A stretch of 64,000 nt of DNA from Chionoecetes opilio (Eukaryota; Arthropoda; Malacostraca; Decapoda; Majidae). Shown here piece after piece: positions 59,488 through 64,000 of the stretch (within the stretch, counting starts at the first letter, position 1; every line of letters begins with the position of its first letter). Position numbers and translations under genes: made by a program. The stretch is from the NCBI GenBank assembly GCA_016584305.1, contig JACEEZ010024134.1, forward strand, positions 1-64,000, given 5' to 3'. A model generated the notes under the pieces. That model was given only the letters and a program-made list of their open reading frames with translations, did no database searches and was not told the origin of the DNA.

Positions 59488-60152
59488 CAGTTTGCGCGGA
59501 TAATCTTTGCGCGCCTCCGAAAAGGGAATGTTTACACGTATGACGCACCATGTTTATAACAAAATAATGTAGAATATCAACACCTACAATTGTAGTTAGT
59601 ATTTCGTTGCGTAGCTCTTCCTCTTGATGACCCTTTGAAGGCGACGTGGTACACTGTCGGCAAGATTTTGAAGGAACTCAGGCTTAAATTCTTTCCAACA
59701 CTTTCGGAGCTCCATTTCCAAGCTTGGGAGTGTAGAGGTGTCACGTGAGCGGAGTTTGCCTTTAATGATGGCCCAAAGATTTTCTATGGGTGATATATCG
59801 GGAAAATTACCTGGCCAGTCTTCTATTCTCCCAATCTTGCAGTCATCAAGCCACTGTATCACATCTCGAGCTGTGTGGCAGGATGCTCCATGCTGTTGGA
59901 AAATCTGTGCCTGTGTCTTTTCAAAGCAGGCCTCCAGGTGGTCATTTAAAAGATCAAAATACACCACTTTGTTAACAGTTGTGTTCTTTGGGAAAATAAC
60001 TAAGCTCCCAATACCATGAAAAGAAAAGCAACCCCACACCATTAAACTGGGAAGGTGTTTTGTGGTCTTTCGTGTGTAGCGAGGCTCTTTGGGGTCTGAG
60101 CCGGGGCGAAGGTTACACTTTTGCTGGTCCTCCTCCACTCACACAAAATGTG
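59488..60152 (-). mobile_element. Tc1-like element, copy 3, 5' part lost at a (GGGT)n tract
   Basis: The 3' terminus is intact: TA (59486-59487) then CAGTTTGCGCGGATAATC, the inverted repeat of the full copy's right end (29302 backwards). The element runs inward through the transposase to 60152, where (GGGT)n begins exactly inside the codons after the first catalytic Asp motif. The N-terminal half and the other terminus are missing. Confidence 0.9.
59596..60152 (-). pseudogene. Tc1-like transposase, C-terminal half, well preserved
   Basis: Open over 180 codons from 60138 to TAA at 59596. Blocks: SLMVWGCFSFHGIGSLVIFP, FQQHGASCHTARDVIQWLDD (the usual second catalytic Asp of QQDG is His here), WPGNFPDISPIENLWAIIKG with the third acidic residue, and RRLQRVIKRKSYATKY at the end. 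It lacks the DNA-binding domains and first Asp because of the (GGGT)n break, so it cannot be active. It is the best guide to the C terminus of the family in this window. Confidence 0.9.
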
Positions 60153-60305
60153 CTGGGTGGGTGGGTGGGTGGGTGGGTGGGTGGGTGGGTGGGTGGGTGG
60201 GTGGGTGGGTGGGAGGGGTGGTGGGTGGTGGGCTGGGTGGGTGGGTGGGTGGTGGGTGGGTGGGTGGGTGGGTGGGGGGTGGGTGGGTGGGGGGTGGGTG
60301 TTGGG
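60153..60305. repeat. (GGGT)n microsatellite
   Basis: About 150 bp of GGGT with a few GGGGT and CTGGGT changes; it replaces the 5' half of Tc1 copy 3. G-quadruplex formation is plausible on the plus strand. Confidence 0.95.
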
Positions 60306-60555
60306 TTGCTTTGTAATAAATTTTTTTAATATCAGGAACATGTATAAGTAGATAGTTAGGAACTTTGTAAATGAGGAGTAACACCGTTAAGTGAAGCAAG
60401 TTAAATGTAATTGATGGTATAAGACAAAGTTATTCATCTAGAAGATTAATTACAAATGTATCAACCGGAAATGGAAGTTCATGAGGGTATATAAAGAAAG
60501 AAATGTAATAAGGGGAATTAAGGTACCTCTCACACAGTTCCGATCAGTGACATTT
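60306..60555. other. Unassigned
   Basis: AT-rich; no gene or terminus recognised. Confidence 0.35.
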
Positions 60556-60990
60556 CACTAGCGTGTTGAACACGGGTAGATGGAACAGGCGAGGCCACGG
60601 GCCCCCTGCCGCTTGAGGAAAGGCTATGTAGGTTTTGGAGATACAGACTAAGCAACACGTTATACAACAATGCTCGTGGGCACAAGTATTAGAGATTTAT
60701 ACCAATTCACCACGATGAACAGTTAAATTTCCATTCAGTTTTTTCACCGCAACTTTGTTTAAATTTTTCATGAGGTTCGAATACCTATAAGTAACTAGAT
60801 AGCAAGTGGCTGGAATTGTTAATATATTGAGCATATGCTGTGGCTACAGTTGATAATTTGTTGATAGTTTAATGATGTTTATATTAGTATTTAGGAATTA
60901 TGTTTAGTGATTATTATGTTTAAGTTAGTATTTAGGAATTATGTGATATCAATATTTATACCTGCATACTGTGGTCAATAAAACTATCTA

Positions 60991-60992
<2 letters not shown>
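60556..60992 (+). pseudogene. LINE-F 3' end, copy 1 (decayed)
   Basis: GGTAGATGGAACAGGCGAGG to GAGGAAAGGCTATGTAG (60575-60630) corresponds to the RWNR(R)G region of copy 2 at about 61350-61400. The 3' UTR ends ACTGTGGTCAATAAA (60968-60982), the same end as copy 2. A (TG)n tract follows at 60993-61040. Confidence 0.68.
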
Positions 60993-61028
<36 letters not shown>

Positions 61029-61040
61029 GTGTGTGTGTGT
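60993..61040. repeat. (TG)n microsatellite
   Basis: Nearly pure TG, attached to the AATAAA end of LINE-F copy 1. Confidence 0.95.
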
Positions 61041-61146
61041 TTGGAAAGATCTCATATAACGGACGATCATTAATGTTATTATAGAAATTGTCTTTGGAGC
61101 CAACACGGCAATGAGCAGCACTATTGCATAGTTTATTGGTAACAAC

Positions 61147-61755
61147 GTGCCCGACATGCATGGCCTCTTGTTAAATGTGCATGAGCGCATCGCAGCTTAC
61201 AGTGGGTCAAGGTGCGCCGTGTACCGCAGCATAAACCCCGGCCTTACAGTGCACAGTGTGTACAGGGACCGCCACAAGGTCGACAACCGATACAGGATCT
61301 CCTTCACTCGTTTCCGAGTGTCAGGTCATAGTTTGTGTGTTGAGACTGGAAGATGGAATAGGCGGGGGCGGGGCCGGTTGCCACTGGAGGAACGTCTGTG
61401 TGTATGTGGCGATGTACAGACTGAGGAACATCTTAAAAATTGTCCTGTATCAAACAATATTAGGCAGACAGTAGGCCTAACTTGTTTAGGTGAGCTATTT
61501 AACGGTAAATATAGCCATTATGAATGTTGTAAAATTATTCATGATATTTTGCACTTGTATGCGTAAGGTATGTGTGTCATGGATATCTCCTGGCACTGTT
61601 CGTGCACCGACAATTGATGTTGTTTTTGTTTTAATATGTGGACTGCAGATTGCATTATATGTGTTGTTTATATTAGTACTAACAGTATGTATTGTTATAA
61701 GATTATGTGTTAATGTTAAGATTTATGTACACTGTGGTCAATAAATTACACTGGT
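61147..61755 (+). pseudogene. LINE-F C terminus and 3' UTR, copy 2
   Basis: An open frame of 139 codons (61147-61566) ends in TAA. It contains RYRISFTRFRVSGHSL, RWNRRGRGRLPLEERLCVCG, and a QTEEHLKNCPVS segment: the C-x-C, H and C residues form the retrotransposon C-terminal zinc-binding box. The 3' UTR ends CACTGTGGTCAATAAATT. Being the second copy of the same 3' end within 1 kb, it suggests two independent 5'-truncated insertions or a local duplication. Confidence 0.78.
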
Positions 61756-62313
61756 CGACACCAAAAATGGTTCTGAGTTCATTGTGTGTGGGTTGGAAAG
61801 CATTTTTGCTGCTGATTTCAAAAATGGCATTGCTTTTTCTCTAGCACGTATAGTTTTTGAAATATCGGCATTTTAAATTTTAATAGCTATTATAATTATA
61901 TACGTATATATAATTATATAATTAATCGAAACAATCTCCCTACGTTAATATATATTACCCGTAATTAAATTCTGGTGGTGCCTGAGGCTTTATTAGCCTC
62001 AGTACAGTACTGATATTAGACCTAATGTACATATCTGGCAAAAAATATACTTAAATTATGTTCCAAATATATCCGAAAATGTGCCACATCTTGGAAATAT
62101 CCGAAAATATGCCAAATCACAGTATAAATATATATATGTATTTTGGAACACAACTTCGAGATTTTTTTTGAGAGAAAGATGCGCTAGTTCGAAGAACAGT
62201 CAGATCTAGATTGTTCTTCAGAAGAACAGTCAAGATCTCAAATTGGTATTAAATATACATATGATCAAAACTATACCTAACACACAAAAGTACTCACCCT
62301 GCTCCATAGTACA
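61748..62313. other. Flank of the conserved gene fragment; possible element terminus
   Basis: ACTGGTCGACACCAAAAATG (61750-61769) directly follows the LINE end and may be the terminus of the element carrying the next gene. Otherwise AT-rich; a short repeat pair, GAAGAACAGTCAGATCT (62195-62211) and GAAGAACAGTCAAGATCT (62221-62238), is present. No coding sequence. Confidence 0.4.
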
Positions 62314-63298
62314 TCAGAAGTGTTTCTGTAGTTTGCTCTTTCGTTTGTAGGAGCAACTACTCTCACGTTGTAGCGTCCAGCAATAGTCCCCTATCATGTT
62401 GGGACTGAATCGTCCTTGGTATCGGGTTTCCATGGTGGCAATTTCCTGGTGGAAACGTTCCCCCTGCTCATCACTGACCGCACCAAGATTCGTTGGGAAG
62501 AAACCAAGATGTGAATGGAAAAAGTGGATTTTGAGTGACATCCGAGCCCCAAGCGCATGGTAACTCTTCAACATGTCATTTACAAGTTCCTCATAATTCG
62601 ATGCTCGAACATTACCTAGGTAGTTCTTTATAACAGCCAAAAAGCTCTTCCAAGCAGCTTTTTCCAAGGCAGTTAGGCTCTTTACAAAGTCATCATCATT
62701 GAGTAGTTAACGAATTTGAGGGCCATTGAAAACACCTGCCTTTACTTTGGCTTCAGATACAGTGCGTTCAAACTTTGCTAACAAATACTGAAAGCCAGCA
62801 CCATTTTGATCCATGGCCTTCACAAAATTTTTCATTAACCCAAGTTTCAGATGCAATGGAGGTAAGTATACCTTTTCACTGTCAACAAGAGGTTTGTACA
62901 TACAGTTGAACCTGCCAGGTGAGTCTTTCGGTCGTGCTGGCCATTCCTTTTGTTTGTAATGTTTGCTGTCCGCTCTAGAGTCCCACAAACAAAGAAAACA
63001 CATGTGCTAGTGTAACCTAACTGGAGTCCTAGAAGCAAGGAGATTACCTTCAGGTCCCCACACAGATTCCACTGATGTTCTTCATATTTAACAGCAGATA
63101 ACAGTCTTCATAGTTTCATAAGTTTCACTCATTTCATGGCCATGCGCAATTGGAACACTCGGAAGCTTATTTCCTTTATGCAGAAGAACGGCCTTTAGCG
63201 TGTTTTTTCCTTAATCTATGAACAGCCGCCACTCACTCTTATCATAAGTGTGAGACTCACAAAGTTGTCCCATGAGTGTGTCAACATCAAAGCAGTAA
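62314..63298 (-). pseudogene. Fragment of an unnamed conserved arthropod protein family (LWDSR family)
   Basis: A protein of more than 320 residues can be followed on the minus strand from 63298 to TGA-type stop at 62314. Blocks: EWRLFID and KAVLLHKGN (about 63226-63175), VPIAHGHEMSETYETMK (about 63160-63110), HQWNLCGDLKVISLLLG (about 63085-63030), CFLCLWDSRADSKHY (63000-62956), LPPLHLKLGLMKNFVKAMDQ (about 62870-62810), NGPQIR (about 62727), then, after an in-frame TAA (62707-62709), EKAAWKSFLAVIKNYLGN, FFHSHLGFFPTNLGAVSDEQ, GERFHQE and YCWTL. The frame is the same on both sides of the TAA. Two or three other breaks occur upstream of 63000. Homologues are widespread as uncharacterised multi-copy proteins; a transposon origin is likely but not shown. 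The 5' end is lost at the CT microsatellite. Confidence 0.68.
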
Positions 63299-63361
63299 CA
63301 GAGTGGGGGGGGGGGGGGATGTGGGTGTGTGTGTGTATACTTTCTTTCGAACTAGACCCAC

Positions 63362-63456
63362 CGTCTCTCTCTCTTCTCTCTCTCTCTCTTCTCTCTTCTC
63401 GTCTCTCTCTCTTCCTCCTCTCTCTCTCTCTCTCTCTTCTCTTCTCTCTCTCCTCT

Positions 63457-63510
<54 letters not shown>

Positions 63511-63555
63511 TCTCTCTTCTCTCTCTCTCTCTCTCTTCTCCTCTCTCTCTCTTCT

Positions 63556-63612
<57 letters not shown>
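63362..63612. repeat. (CT)n microsatellite
   Basis: About 250 bp of CT with TTCTC slips. Open Ser-Leu and Arg-Glu frames are compositional. Confidence 0.96.
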
Positions 63613-63615
<3 letters not shown>

Positions 63616-63639
63616 GGACACTTGGAGAAAAGGACAAAT

Positions 63640-64000
63640 TTAGTCTATATATTCCATTCTGGACTGTTAGAATGAATAATGATGACACTGTAGACGATAT
63701 TGTGTGTAGACGCTGTTGTTGTTGTTGTTGTTGTAGTTGTTGTTGTTGCTGTTGGTGGTGGTGGTGATGGTGGTGTAAAATAAGAATAAGAACAAAAAAT
63801 GATGATGATGATAAATGAAAAGGAAGAAACATAAGTGAAATGAAAGAATAATCATGAGTGAGAGATTTTAGCTTCATTTTTGTTGTTGTTGTTATAATAA
63901 CGCTGCTGTTAAGGATATATATTTTCTGATGCCGTTATAATACAAGTTATTTGACTTATTTCTATTGTTGTTGTATTTATTGTAGTGGTACATACGTATT
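63640..64000 (+). repeat. Long direct repeat, copy 2 (partner 57165-57545), runs off the window
   Basis: Clean copy of the 57-kb repeat, including the GTTGTTGTTG tract (63715-63750), GATGATGATGATAAATGAAA (about 63799-63818) and AATAACGCTGCTGTT. It continues beyond the end of the window. Confidence 0.88.

Noticed and set aside
60060..60351. Gly/Trp/Val-rich frames of 75-90 codons
   Set aside because: Produced by the (GGGT)n microsatellite.

Overview
This is animal nuclear DNA, most likely from a decapod crustacean. The arguments are (TTAGG)-type repeat clusters (the arthropod telomere motif), very abundant GA/CT, AT, CA and CTA microsatellites, BEL/Pao and Tc1/mariner elements, several non-LTR retrotransposons, a tRNA-derived SINE, and one spliced exon of a conserved host gene. 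The species cannot be fixed from sequence alone. There is nothing prokaryotic here: no operons and no CRISPR array.
Host gene: at the left edge on the minus strand lies one 155-bp exon of cobalamin-dependent methionine synthase (MTR; homocysteine-binding domain) with a consensus donor site. No other exon of this or any other host gene was found, so the remaining 63 kb is either a very large 5' intron or intergenic DNA.
Layout: 0.9-1.5 kb, GA microsatellite; 2.4-4.7 kb, two decayed LINEs in opposite orientations; 8.0-15.0 kb, a BEL/Pao LTR retrotransposon with 5-bp target duplications and three younger TA-flanked DNA elements nested inside it; 15.2-25.3 kb, dispersed repeats, pogo/Tigger-like pieces, a Tc1 copy, a perfect 51-bp palindrome and fold-back elements whose loops carry TTAGG-like runs; 26.4-29.3 kb, a decayed LINE followed by a full-length Tc1 element; 30.4-34.0 kb, a SINE and a 2.94-kb hAT-like transposon inserted in a (TA)n tract; 36.8-39.7 kb, a badly damaged possible coding stretch; 41.6-44.3 kb, a non-autonomous LTR element whose core is GC-rich tandem repeats; 45.4-47.9 kb, a reverse-transcriptase remnant; 48.6-57.0 kb, tandem duplications and a 2.2-kb minisatellite of about 76 units; a 138-bp assembly gap; 58.3-61.8 kb, LINE ends and a third Tc1 copy; 62.3-63.3 kb, a fragment of an unnamed conserved gene family.
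The genes do not form a pathway: almost every coding fragment is a selfish element, and the nesting order gives a relative history. Consensus quality is patchy. About 1.9-12.7 kb and 34.9-57.7 kb look unpolished, with inflated homopolymers and spurious G/C runs, so frameshifts there may be artefacts. The stretches 12.8-34.8 kb and 57.9-64.0 kb look clean.
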